64,000 nucleotides of DNA. Origin: an uncultured Clostridia bacterium. GTDB lineage: Bacteria > Bacillota > Clostridia > Christensenellales > UBA1242. The notes beneath the pieces were generated by a model, which made no database searches, was not told the origin of the DNA, and was given only the letters and a program-made list of their open reading frames with translations. Each line of letters opens with the position of its first letter. Positions within the stretch are counted from its first letter, which is position 1. Position numbers and translations under genes: made by a program. The stretch spans positions 402,768-466,767 of the forward strand of contig CAKVGK010000001.1 in the NCBI GenBank assembly GCA_934747385.1, written 5' to 3'. This document shows positions 7,856 through 16,204 of this stretch, piece after piece.

Positions 7856-7882
7856 AAAAAACACAAGTTGCTTAAACTTGTG
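7856..7882 (-). terminator. Terminator of tRNA-Ser
   Basis: CACAAGTT / AACTTGTG stem followed on the minus strand by a T-run; starts about 12 nt after the tRNA. Confidence 0.85.
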
Positions 7883-7893
7883 CTTTCGAGTTG

Positions 7894-7981
7894 TGGCGCA
7901 GAGAGGGGGATTTGAACCCCCGAAGGCTTTCACCTTATCGCTTTTCGAGAGCGACACGTTCAACCACTCCGACATCTCTGC
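7894..7981 (-). tRNA. tRNA-Ser (anticodon CGA), CCA encoded
   Basis: Acceptor GCAGAGA / TCTCTGC, discriminator G, anticodon stem TCGCT / AGCGA with loop CTCGAAA (CGA), a long variable arm, T-loop GTTCAAATC and an encoded CCA. It reads UCG codons. Confidence 0.96.
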
Positions 7982-8005
7982 AAATAAGATTTGAGTAACG
8001 ATTTT

Positions 8006-8034
8006 ATTATAAAATAATAGCAGAGATTTGTAAA
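8006..8034 (-). promoter_or_regulatory. Promoter of tRNA-Ser
   Basis: Minus strand TTTACA (8029-8034), 17-bp spacer, TATAAT (8006-8011), about 25 nt before the tRNA 5' end. Confidence 0.7.
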
Positions 8035-8093
8035 GGAGAATAATAAACAAGATTTTATATTTTTTGTTATATTTGGGATTAATTGTTTTAAAG

Positions 8094-8126
8094 TTTTCCA
8101 CACAAAACAACAAATTTTGTGGATAA
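8094..8126. promoter_or_regulatory. DnaA box pair outside the main cluster
   Basis: A perfect box, TTATCCACA, reads on the minus strand at 8118-8126. A one-mismatch box, TTTTCCACA, is at 8094-8102 on the plus strand. They lie downstream of dnaN, about 1.8 kb from the oriC cluster. Confidence 0.5.
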
Positions 8127-8433
8127 CTTTTTTAAAAAAACAAAATTTACCAAACAATCTGGTAGCTTAAAATGTTACGTATAAAAAGCCAAATTTATGG
8201 CTGTAAGTAGTTATACTTTTTTGTTGCTTTATTCTACCACTTTCTTGTGTCCTTTGAGTTTGTGTTTGCTATTATTTAATTTATTTAGTAATCCTCTTGT
8301 TCTTGTGTTCCCTTCGGAGCCCTAAAAAAATAATTGTTTTTAGGGGTGGTTGATGGGAAATGTTGGTACGATTTTATGAGTACCAAAAGATAGTTTTTAA
8401 TAACTATCAAAATAATATTCAAAAACAAAAATT
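8127..8433. other. Non-coding region with several hairpins; no gene identified
   Basis: No credible coding frame. Foldbacks: GCC/GGC near 8189-8202, CCCTAAAAA / TTTTTAGGG at about 8319-8345, TGGTAC / GTACCA at 8364-8385 and GATAGTT / AACTATC at about 8391-8410. It could be a small RNA or a set of overlapping terminators; no SRP, tmRNA or RNase P core motif is present. Confidence 0.4.
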
Positions 8434-8466
8434 AAAAAGTACCACCATAAAAATATAGTGATACTT
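8434..8466 (-). terminator. Terminator of dnaN
   Basis: Minus-strand stem AAGTATCAC / GTGGTACTT (one G-U pair), followed by T residues, 24 nt after the dnaN stop. Confidence 0.75.
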
Positions 8467-8489
8467 CTTTTGTTTAAATTTTAAAAACT

Positions 8490-9587
8490 CTATCTTGATT
8501 TAACTGGTAAAATAAGGAAAGTGAAATCATCACCTTCGCAAGGTGTAATTATACATGGTTGAATTGCACTGTTAAGTTTAATTTTAACATAAGGGTTGTC
8601 AATCACACGCAAGCAATCACTGAAATATTTTGAGTTAAAGGAAATTGTTAAATCTCCACCTTTAACACCAACAGTAATATTCTCTTTTGTGTTGCCAATT
8701 TCACTATTTGAAGTGAGCATTAGGTTCTTTTCTTTAATGTCAAATTTAACCAAATTATTTTTATCAATGCGGCTCAAAACACTGGCGCGATCAATAGCGT
8801 CTTCAAGTTGTTCTTTATTGATTGTAACAACCGTTCCAAAATCCTTTGGAACAATTTGTTTATAATTGATAAATTGACCATCAATCAAATGATTGATGAT
8901 GATTGTGTCGCCCAAATCAACCATAATATTGTTTGAATGAACATAAACTTTAACAGTCCCCTCACCGTCAAGCATACGAATAATTTCGTACAAATTTTTG
9001 CCAGGAACAATAATTTTAAAATCGTCTGTTGACATAACAAGTTGTTTGTTTGCAATAGACAAGCGGCAACCATCCACAGCCACTGCGCGAATGCCAGTTC
9101 CAGTTGTTTCAATCAAAATACCCTTCAAAATCGGACGGCTATCATCTTGAGCCACTGCATAATAAACGTTGTTAATAAGAGAGCGGAAATCTTCCTTGTT
9201 AATTTCAAAGAAATTATTCTTTTCCACTTCTTTCAAACTTGGAAATTCGCTAACTTCCATACATTGCAAAACGCCTTCGCTGTCTGTATACGAAATTTTA
9301 AGTTGATTTCGCTCGTTAAGTTCACACTCAATTTGTTCATTTGTAAGTTTTTTAATATATTCGCCAAACAATCTGCCAGGAACGACGGTTTCACCCGCGC
9401 TTACAACCTCTGCTCTAATTGTTTTTTCAATACTAATTTCAAGGTCAGTGGCTGACAACACCAATTTGTCGTCCCCACATACCATTTTAATCCCTTCAAG
9501 AATTTGACTGGTTGTTTTGCCACTAATAGCTTTTGAAACAACACTAATTGCTTCACTCAATTCAAGTCCATCACATCTAAACTGCAT
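8490..9587 (-). CDS. dnaN: DNA polymerase III sliding clamp (beta subunit)
   Basis: Ring-shaped processivity factor that tethers polymerase III and repair enzymes to DNA. At 365 residues it is of normal length, with three clamp repeats. Landmarks are LVLSATDLEISIE, GETVVPGRLF, AVAQDDSRPILKG, AVDGCRLSIA and the C-terminal FLILPVKSR, which stands in for the usual hydrophobic-cleft end. An AAAAGGAG box precedes the ATG. It runs away from dnaA across the origin region instead of following dnaA, and ends with its own terminator, so it is monocistronic. Confidence 0.98.
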   Translation of the reverse strand: MQFRCDGLELSEAISVVSKAISGKTTSQILEGIKMVCGDDKLVLSATDLEISIEKTIRAEVVSAGETVVPGRLFGEYIKKLTNEQIECELNERNQLKISYTDSEGVLQCMEVSEFPSLKEVEKNNFFEINKEDFRSLINNVYYAVAQDDSRPILKGILIETTGTGIRAVAVDGCRLSIANKQLVMSTDDFKIIVPGKNLYEIIRMLDGEGTVKVYVHSNNIMVDLGDTIIINHLIDGQFINYKQIVPKDFGTVVTINKEQLEDAIDRASVLSRIDKNNLVKFDIKEKNLMLTSNSEIGNTKENITVGVKGGDLTISFNSKYFSDCLRVIDNPYVKIKLNSAIQPCIITPCEGDDFTFLILPVKSR

Positions 9588-9700
9588 AATTTCTCCTTTT
9601 AATGTGCCAAAACCGTTTGAAATCTAAGTTTTATATCTAAAGATATAACCCCTATTAGCTCAAATTCTTTGCGATTTGTAAGCCGATAATCAATACCAAC

Positions 9701-9729
9701 ATATTAGCAGACAAAACTGAATATGTCAA
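9701..9729 (-). promoter_or_regulatory. Promoter of dnaN
   Basis: Minus strand TTGACA (9724-9729), 17-bp spacer ending in TGC (extended -10), TAATAT (9701-9706). It predicts a leader of about 107 nt. Confidence 0.75.
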
Positions 9730-9881
9730 CCAAAAATGTCAGTAAATGTCGAATTTTTTTGTCTTTATTTACTTATAATTAAGTTAATTTTAAGAGTATT
9801 TCACACGCTCACCCAGACGCTGTTTTTTATAAAAATTTTTAAGTTTTTTGGTAGTGATTTTTTTATTAGGCAATGTGCAAA

Positions 9882-10019
9882 TGTGGATAACTTTGACCTA
9901 CCACAACATTTAGTGTGTTTCGACAAGAAACAACAAAATACTCCACAATTTTTTTCCACATTTTTTGTGCACAACTATGTGAAAAAGGCTGTGTATAACA
10001 AAAAAATCTATGTGGACAA
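9882..10019. promoter_or_regulatory. DnaA box cluster
   Basis: Five DnaA boxes within 138 bp, two perfect (9882-9890, 9990-9998) and three with one mismatch, mostly in the same orientation. Confidence 0.75.
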
Positions 10020-10132
10020 CCCTTCTAAACCCCTATTTTTTAGGCGAAAATCACCATTTTAAGCTCTTTTCTTTTAAGATAACTTAAAATTAAATTTCCG
10101 CTCATGCGCAAACTAATAAAAAGTAAAATTTT

Positions 10133-10334
10133 ATTTAAGTTCAGGCGCTATATGTGTGCATTTGTTTATATTTTATTTTTTTTAATTTAAGTTTACGCGC
10201 AAACTTAAATTAGGTTTTTACATATAATATATACGCATACGCGCGTGAACTTAAATTTTAGTTAACTTGTTTTTTAGTATAATAAATTTTAATCTATATT
10301 TAAAAAAAAATTAATTACGCAAACTTAAATAATT
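10133..10334. repeat. Iterated GCG(C/T)-AACTTAAAT motif in oriC
   Basis: Five copies: ATTTAAGTTCAGGCGC (10133-10148, inverted), a palindromic pair TTTAAGTTTACGCGC / GCGCAAACTTAAA over 10186-10209, GCGCGTGAACTTAAAT (10241-10256) and ACGCAAACTTAAAT (10317-10330). The GC-containing cores stand out in an almost pure A/T background. Confidence 0.75.
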
Positions 10335-10444
10335 TTATATTTGATTTAACAATTTAGTTTCCCCAATCTTCTGGCAGATTTTAAGCCAAAACCTGCCAAT
10401 CAATTTTAACCCTACACAAAAGTAAAAACAATTAAAGTTGGTGA

Positions 10445-10473
10445 TTGACTTTTCTTTCAATATATAGTATAAT
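10445..10473 (+). promoter_or_regulatory. Promoter of dnaA
   Basis: TTGACT (10445-10450), 17-bp spacer, TATAAT (10468-10473). The start site should fall near 10480, just before the TAGGAGAG ribosome binding site. Confidence 0.85.
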
Positions 10474-10492
10474 AAAGACATAGGAGAGAAAT

Positions 10493-11842
10493 ATGTTTTT
10501 GCTAGACCAATGGAAAAAAGTTTTAAACAGATTGGAAGCGGAAGTTACAGCGGTCACATTTGACTTGTGGATAAATACTCTCACTCCAATTCAATACGCA
10601 AATGATGAACTTATTTTAATGGCACCAAGTGTAACTGCAAAAAATCAAGTTAACCAACCTGGCATATTTGACAAAATCACAAAATGTGTTAGGGAAGAAT
10701 TTAATTCTTACACATTTGTGCGTGTAACAGAAAAGCAAGAATATGAAGAAAGCATAAGAAAACAAGAACAAGAACTTGAAAAAATCATGTCCAATGTGAC
10801 AAATTTAAAATCCAAGTTTAATCCAAAATACACATTTGATGCTTTCGTTATTGGTAAGTCTAACCAAGTAGTGTGTGCAGCAATGCAAAATGTTGCAGAA
10901 CATCCAAGTGAAAAATTTAACCCACTGTTCATTTATGGTGGTGTTGGGCTTGGAAAAACTCACTTACTTCACGCTGTTGGTAATTATCTTAATCAACACA
11001 GACCTGACCTTAATGTTTTGTATGTAACATGCGAAAAGTTTACAAATGATTATGTTGATTCAATACGAAAAGGTAAAGACAATTCAAACAATGACTTTAG
11101 AGAAAAATATCGTAACGTAGACGTGCTTATGATTGATGATATTCAATTCATCAGCAACAAAATGGGCATTCAGGAAGAATTCTTCCACACATTCAACGAC
11201 CTTTATCAAAACAATAAACAAATTATAATTGCTTCTGACCGCTCTCCAAAAGAGATGACAGCGTTGGAAGAAAGATTGCGCAGCCGTTTCAGTTCTGGAC
11301 TTATTCAAGATATTCAAGAGCCAGACTATGAAACCAAGGTTGCAATCATAAAAAAGAAATGCAGTCAAGAAGGTTATCTTGTTGACGAAGATGTTGTAGA
11401 TTTTATAGCTTTAAAAACTGGCACAAACATTCGTGAGATGGAAGGCATTTTGAGCAAAGTTGTTTTCTATAGTGGTCTTATTGGTAAAACTCATGCAAGC
11501 ATGGAAGACGCCAAAGAAGCACTTAAAGATTATGTTGAAGAAGAAAAAACAAATTTAAATGCTGATAAAATAATGAACACTTGTTGTGATTTCTTCAAAA
11601 TTAGTAAAGAAGATTTGATTGGTAAAAAGAAAAACAAAGAGATTGTTGAACCAAGGCAACTTTGTATTTATCTTATTAACGACATGTTAAATATTCCACT
11701 TACTGCAATCGGTGACTTGTTTGGAGGTAGGGACCATACAACAATCATGCACGCGAGGGACAAAATTAGCAATCAAATAAAAGTTAATCCTCATGTTAAA
11801 ACATTGGTTAACGATATTCGCAGCAGACTTTTAAAATATTAA
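10493..11842 (+). CDS. dnaA: Chromosomal replication initiator DnaA
   Basis: AAA+ ATPase that binds DnaA boxes and opens oriC. The 449 residues show all four domains: domain I (about 1-90), a short linker, AAA+ domain with Walker A GGVGLGKTHL (149-158), Walker B VLMIDDIQF and sensor region ALEERLRSRF, and the C-terminal DNA-binding domain with the signature GGRDHTTIMHA. The ATG at 10493 has a TAGGAG box and a consensus promoter. A perfect DnaA box match (10566-10574) lies inside the early coding sequence. It points away from the origin, and neither dnaN nor recF follows on the same strand. Confidence 0.99.
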   Translation: MFLLDQWKKVLNRLEAEVTAVTFDLWINTLTPIQYANDELILMAPSVTAKNQVNQPGIFDKITKCVREEFNSYTFVRVTEKQEYEESIRKQEQELEKIMSNVTNLKSKFNPKYTFDAFVIGKSNQVVCAAMQNVAEHPSEKFNPLFIYGGVGLGKTHLLHAVGNYLNQHRPDLNVLYVTCEKFTNDYVDSIRKGKDNSNNDFREKYRNVDVLMIDDIQFISNKMGIQEEFFHTFNDLYQNNKQIIIASDRSPKEMTALEERLRSRFSSGLIQDIQEPDYETKVAIIKKKCSQEGYLVDEDVVDFIALKTGTNIREMEGILSKVVFYSGLIGKTHASMEDAKEALKDYVEEEKTNLNADKIMNTCCDFFKISKEDLIGKKKNKEIVEPRQLCIYLINDMLNIPLTAIGDLFGGRDHTTIMHARDKISNQIKVNPHVKTLVNDIRSRLLKY

Positions 11843-11883
11843 AATTGAAAAATATAAATAAAATTTACATAAAAATTAAAAAA

Positions 11884-11908
11884 AACAGGTTGTTTAGCCT
11901 GTTTTTTT
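11884..11908. terminator. Terminator after dnaA
   Basis: AACAGG / CCTGTT stem with a T-run on the plus strand and an A-run upstream, so it may also stop recF transcription from the right. The remaining 11909-12060 is AT-rich with nothing recognisable. Confidence 0.8.
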
Positions 11909-12060
11909 GTTTATTTTTTAATTTTCATTTTTTTATTTGCTAAAAAACAAATCATGATTACAAACGGAAAAAAACAAAAAAATTAGTTTTTCAAGTTTTC
12001 AGTATATTATTTCGATTAAATTTATAGTAAAAGTTTTAAAATCAAATTTTATGCAATATA

Positions 12061-13137
12061 TTAAACTTTTGTTCCGTTTTTAATTTCAATAATGTTTGCT
12101 TTAAAATTTATTCTTGGCAACGCGGTACAAGTGATAAGAGTTTGATATTGTTTTGTTAAATTCAAAAGTCTGTTTTGCCTTTCATCATCTAATTCACTCA
12201 ACACGTCGTCAAGTAAAAGCACAGGAAATTCGCCAATTTCCTGTTTAATAACTTCCATAAGTGAAAGTTTAACAACCAGTGCCACGGTTCTCTGTTGCCC
12301 CTGACTGGCAAATTGGCGACAATCCAAACCATTAATTTTAAAAATTATGTCATCACGATGAGGCCCAACGCAAGTGTAACCCAACTCAAGTTCTTTGATT
12401 AAACTTTTGTCAAATTGATTTTGTAAATCTTTCGAAACGGAAATTTCATCTGATTTTTTGTAACTATATTCAATGTCTAAATTTTCGTCCAAAGTTATTT
12501 CTTTATGAATGTTTTTTGCAAAAATTTTTAATTTATCAATAAATTCAATACGTTTTTCAATGATTTTTTCAGCAATTTCAATTAATTGTGGAGTAAAAAG
12601 ATTTAATTGCTCAATTTTTGTTTTCGTAGAATTTAAACTTTTAAGTATTGCATTTCGTTGTTTTAAAATTTTGTCATATCTCAAAAGATTGTATAAATAT
12701 GGCTTGTCAAATTGACTTATTGAAACGTCCAAAAAATTGCGTCTATCTTCTGGCACTTCTTTAATTAATTTCATTTCATCTGGACTGAAATACACAACCG
12801 ATAATATACCAACCAATTCAGTCAATTTCAAAATGTTGAGGTTGTTAATTTTGATTGCTTTTTTGTTAGATTTATCCAAAAACATTTTTATATTTTTGTT
12901 GCCGGCAGTTGTAACAAATTCAACTTCAATTTTTGCCTTGTCTTGTTCAAATTTTATCAACTGTTTTTCTTTGCTGTTTTTTGGACTTTTTCCAACACTT
13001 AACAAATACAAACTTTCCAACATGTTTGTTTTACCTTGTGCGTTTTTGCCAACAATAAAATTAACACCATCTTCAAAATTGATTATGGAGTTTGTGTAAT
13101 TTCTAAAGTTAACAAGTTCTAATTTATCAATTTTCAT
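12061..13137 (-). CDS. recF: DNA replication and repair protein RecF
   Basis: SMC-like ATPase that loads RecA at single-strand gaps. The 358 residues include Walker A VGKNAQGKTNMLE (about 28-40), the ABC-type signature FASQGQQRTV and Walker B LLLDDVLSELD. The N terminus MKIDKLELVNFRNY is canonical. No Shine-Dalgarno precedes the ATG; instead a perfect promoter ends 8 nt upstream, so the mRNA would be leaderless or nearly so. Here recF is opposite in direction to dnaA, unlike the usual dnaA-dnaN-recF order. Confidence 0.98.
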   Translation of the reverse strand: MKIDKLELVNFRNYTNSIINFEDGVNFIVGKNAQGKTNMLESLYLLSVGKSPKNSKEKQLIKFEQDKAKIEVEFVTTAGNKNIKMFLDKSNKKAIKINNLNILKLTELVGILSVVYFSPDEMKLIKEVPEDRRNFLDVSISQFDKPYLYNLLRYDKILKQRNAILKSLNSTKTKIEQLNLFTPQLIEIAEKIIEKRIEFIDKLKIFAKNIHKEITLDENLDIEYSYKKSDEISVSKDLQNQFDKSLIKELELGYTCVGPHRDDIIFKINGLDCRQFASQGQQRTVALVVKLSLMEVIKQEIGEFPVLLLDDVLSELDDERQNRLLNLTKQYQTLITCTALPRINFKANIIEIKNGTKV

Positions 13138-13145
13138 TATGATTA

Positions 13146-13174
13146 ATTATAATATTTTGAAAAAAAATTGTCAA
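13146..13174 (-). promoter_or_regulatory. Consensus promoter of recF, leaderless type
   Basis: TTGACA (13169-13174), 17-bp spacer, TATAAT (13146-13151) on the minus strand; the -10 ends 8 nt before the recF ATG. Confidence 0.8.
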
Positions 13175-13283
13175 TATATTTAAAATTTAATAAAAATACA
13201 TTAATATTTTAATGTTTATAAATTTTTTTTAAAAATTTTATTTTAATATTTAGTTTTTGTAGCAAATAGCAGTAGTGACTCCT

Positions 13284-13323
13284 CGCGTGCGCGCGCACGC
13301 ACGCGCGCGTACGCGTATATATA
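13284..13323. other. Alternating pyrimidine-purine tract (Z-DNA candidate)
   Basis: Forty consecutive bases alternate strictly between pyrimidine and purine, first mainly CG/CA/TG steps (13284-13315), then TA steps. This GC-rich island lies in an otherwise extremely AT-rich 337-bp gap between rsmG and recF that contains no gene. Confidence 0.85.
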
Positions 13324-13474
13324 ATGAAAGAAAAATTTATTAAATCTAGATAATATTCCTTTTTATAACTTGCGTTATAAGCATAGATTAATAAATTATT
13401 TTTATTTTTTAATTATAAAATATAATCTATTTGATATAAAAAAAAAGAAAATTAATTTTTTCTTTTTGAATTTT

Positions 13475-14152
13475 TTATAAAATTGGCTTAAGTTTTGGCA
13501 AATTTTTATCTCTTGGGTATTGTTTTGGTGTTTCCTTAATTTTTTTAATTATAATAATGTTTCTTTCGCCCTCATTGTTAGGTAATTCAAAGTGAAGGGT
13601 TTTGACATATTCACCCCCTAAAATTGCCAAAGCATTTTTTGCTTCGTCAATCTCTTCTTGAAAGTTGCTGCCCTTGAAAGCCAACACAATCCCACCCAGT
13701 TTAACTAAAGGTAAAAGGTACTCCAAAAGGGTGTTCAATTTTGCAACTGCACGTGCAACCGCAACGTCAAATTTTTCTCTATTTGTTTTTGCAAAATCTT
13801 CTGCTCTCGAATGAATGTTGTTTGTAGAGATATTCAATTCGGTTGTCAGTTCATTCAAAAAATTTATACGTTTATTTAAACTGTCAACCATTGTTAATTC
13901 AACGTCTGGTCTAACAATTTTTATAGGTAAACTAGGAAATCCTGCCCCTGTTCCAACATCAACAATTTTGGCATTTAGTTTTACTTCTTTAATTGGTAAA
14001 ATGCTATCTAAAAAGTGTTTATTGAATACTTGCTCTTTTTCAGTTATTGCAGTTAAATTAACCTTTTCATTGTATGAAACAAGTTTTTCGAAATATTTTT
14101 CGAAAACATTATAATTATTATTAATTAATTCTAATTGATAATCAATATTCAT
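13475..14152 (-). CDS. rsmG: 16S rRNA (guanine527-N7) methyltransferase RsmG
   Basis: Methylates G527 of 16S rRNA using S-adenosylmethionine. The 225-residue product has the SAM-binding loop IVDVGTGAGFPSLPIKI (about 63-79), the LTMVDSLNKRINFL acid loop and the AVARAVAKL motif. The ATG at 14152, with AGGAAA upstream, is preferred over an in-frame start 30 bp earlier because it gives the family N terminus. It follows mnmG by 77 bp on the same strand, the classic gidA-gidB pairing. Confidence 0.96.
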   Translation of the reverse strand: MNIDYQLELINNNYNVFEKYFEKLVSYNEKVNLTAITEKEQVFNKHFLDSILPIKEVKLNAKIVDVGTGAGFPSLPIKIVRPDVELTMVDSLNKRINFLNELTTELNISTNNIHSRAEDFAKTNREKFDVAVARAVAKLNTLLEYLLPLVKLGGIVLAFKGSNFQEEIDEAKNALAILGGEYVKTLHFELPNNEGERNIIIIKKIKETPKQYPRDKNLPKLKPIL

Positions 14153-14229
14153 AAATTTTCCTAAAATACTTAATAATAGCATTTTTTAAAGGTTTTATTA
14201 GATGTTTTTTAATTAATTTTCTAATATTT

Positions 14230-16095
14230 TTAAATATATTTTTTTAACTTTAAATATACCAATAAAACATTAATGTCAGCAGGACTCACACCATCAATTC
14301 TTTTGGCTTGACCAAGAGTTGCTGGATTGAATTTGTTTAGTTTTTGCCTAGCCTCTAATCTCAATCCCTTAATTTCGTTGTAATCAATATTTGGAAGAAT
14401 AAGATTTTCGGTTTTAAGTTGTTTTTCAATCAACTCTTTTTCTTGTTTAATATAACCCTCATATTTGATTTCTGTGTTAATATATTCCAAAACATTATTT
14501 GGCACATTTTCAAACAAGTTAAACTGTTTTTTAATGTCAAAAATATTTATATTGTTGCGCTTGATTGCATCCCTCAATGTTAATCCTGACTTTGGCAAGT
14601 TCTCATTTTTTTCTTCAAACAATGCACGTAATTTTTCTGGATTACACATTGTTAAAAGTCCAGTTTCAACTTGTTTAATTTGATCTAGTTTTTTTGTAAA
14701 CAACTTATATTGTTTGTTGTCAACCAGACCAATTTGATGACCAATTTCAGTTAATCTCATGTCACAATTGTCTTGCCTCAAAATTAGTCTATATTCAGCT
14801 CTGCTTGTCATCATTCGATAAGGTTCGATAATATCTTTAGTAACCAAATCGTCAATAAGCACGCCAATATATGCTTGGTCACGTCCCAGAACAAAAGGTG
14901 AAAGGTTATCAATATACCTTTCGGCATTAATGCCAGCCATAAGTCCTTGTGCGCCTGCCTCTTCGTACCCGCTTGTTCCGTTAATTTGCCCGGCAAAAAA
15001 CAATCCGTTAACTTTTTTGCTTTCCAAGTTGTTTTTTAGTTCGGTTGCGTTTATACAATCATATTCAATAGCATACGCAAAACGCATTATTTTAACATTT
15101 TCAAACCCAGGTATCAGGCAATACATTTTTCTTTGCACGTCTGAGGGCATGCTGCTTGAAATGCCCTGAACGTAAATCTCATCAGTGCTAGCGCTTTCAG
15201 GTTCCAAAAACAGTTGGTGACGCTCTTTGTCAGCGAAACGCATGATTTTGTCTTCGATACTAGGACAATATCTTGGGCCAACACCATGAATTTTACCCGA
15301 ATATAGTGGTGCACGATCAATATTTGCGCGTATACAATCATGCATTTCTTTTGAAGTATAACCAAGGTAACAAGGTATTTTATTTTTAACTCTCTTCCCA
15401 GTAGAACTGAAGCTTATGTCCAAGTCATCGCCGGGTTGTATCTCAAATTTTGAGAAATCGATACTTTTTTTATCCACACGCGCAGGTGTTCCAGTTTTAA
15501 AACGTCTAATTTCAATGCCTAAATTAATCAAGGATTTTGTTAACATTGTGCTTGGTTCAAAACCGTTTGGACCTGTAAATTTTGTAAAGTCTCCTATAAT
15601 AATTCGGCTGTTTAAATATACACCAGTTGCAACAACAACTGCAGAGCATTTAAAAATCTCTCCCATGCTTGTTTTAATACCTACAACTTTGCCATTTTCC
15701 ACCAAAATTTCTGCAACTTCGCATTGCAAAACGTCAAGATTCTTTTGGTGTTCAATGGTTTTTTTCATTTCAGTGTGGTAGACAACTTTGTCAACTTGTG
15801 CGCGCAGAGATTGGACTGCAGGACCCTTGCCAGAATTTAACATACGTAATTGAAGCATTGATTTATCTGCATTTTTGCCCATTTCTCCGCCCAAAGCGTC
15901 AATTTCACCTGCTAATTGCCCTTTTGCTGTGCCACCGATGCTTGGGTTGCAAGCCAAAAAAGCAATACTGTCTAAATTTAAAGTGGTGAGAAGTGTTTTT
16001 TTACCAAGACGTGAAAGAGCAAGACAGGCTTCACTTCCAGCATGTCCACTTCCAATAACCACAGCATCATATGTTTCAATAAAACTTTCTATCAT
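14230..16095 (-). CDS. mnmG: tRNA uridine-5-carboxymethylaminomethyl modification enzyme MnmG
   Basis: With MnmE it installs carboxymethylaminomethyl at U34 of several tRNAs, using FAD and methylene-THF. The 621 residues have the N-terminal dinucleotide motif VVIGSGHAGSEA, the downstream GPRYCPSIEDK segment and the FFAGQINGTSGYEEA block. The C-terminal helical domain is complete. The ATG lies 11 nt after an extended -10 (TGCTATAAT, 16107-16112), with no Shine-Dalgarno, so the leader would be about 5 nt. It lies downstream of mnmE on the same strand. Confidence 0.97.
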   Translation of the reverse strand: MIESFIETYDAVVIGSGHAGSEACLALSRLGKKTLLTTLNLDSIAFLACNPSIGGTAKGQLAGEIDALGGEMGKNADKSMLQLRMLNSGKGPAVQSLRAQVDKVVYHTEMKKTIEHQKNLDVLQCEVAEILVENGKVVGIKTSMGEIFKCSAVVVATGVYLNSRIIIGDFTKFTGPNGFEPSTMLTKSLINLGIEIRRFKTGTPARVDKKSIDFSKFEIQPGDDLDISFSSTGKRVKNKIPCYLGYTSKEMHDCIRANIDRAPLYSGKIHGVGPRYCPSIEDKIMRFADKERHQLFLEPESASTDEIYVQGISSSMPSDVQRKMYCLIPGFENVKIMRFAYAIEYDCINATELKNNLESKKVNGLFFAGQINGTSGYEEAGAQGLMAGINAERYIDNLSPFVLGRDQAYIGVLIDDLVTKDIIEPYRMMTSRAEYRLILRQDNCDMRLTEIGHQIGLVDNKQYKLFTKKLDQIKQVETGLLTMCNPEKLRALFEEKNENLPKSGLTLRDAIKRNNINIFDIKKQFNLFENVPNNVLEYINTEIKYEGYIKQEKELIEKQLKTENLILPNIDYNEIKGLRLEARQKLNKFNPATLGQAKRIDGVSPADINVLLVYLKLKKYI

Positions 16096-16106
16096 AAAAC
16101 CAGTTT

Positions 16107-16134
16107 ATTATAGCACAAAACCTTATTTTTTCAA
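16107..16134 (-). promoter_or_regulatory. Promoter of mnmG, ultrashort leader
   Basis: Minus-strand TTGAAA, 16-bp spacer ending in TGC, TATAAT at 16107-16112; the -10 ends 11 nt before the ATG. Confidence 0.6.
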
Positions 16135-16204
16135 TATATATTTAATTTTTTTAAAAAAAATGTGCCAAATTATTTTAATTATAGCACATTTTTATAAAAA
16201 TTTA

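Larger units (their letters stand above)
9588..10492. other. Probable chromosomal replication origin, oriC
   Basis: A 905-bp non-coding, very AT-rich region between divergent dnaN and dnaA. DnaA boxes: TGTGGATAA at 9882-9890 and TGTGTATAA at 9990-9998 (both perfect, minus orientation). One-mismatch boxes lie at 9952-9960, 9965-9973 and 10011-10019. To the right is a long A/T stretch that could serve as the unwinding element, punctuated by five copies of a GCG-AACTTAAAT motif (10133-10334). The location beside dnaA, box density and AT-richness together support oriC; no replication data are available. Confidence 0.8.

Noticed and set aside
7709..8113. 134-codon minus-strand frame
   Set aside because: It runs through tRNA-Ser and the dispersed repeat, so it is not coding.
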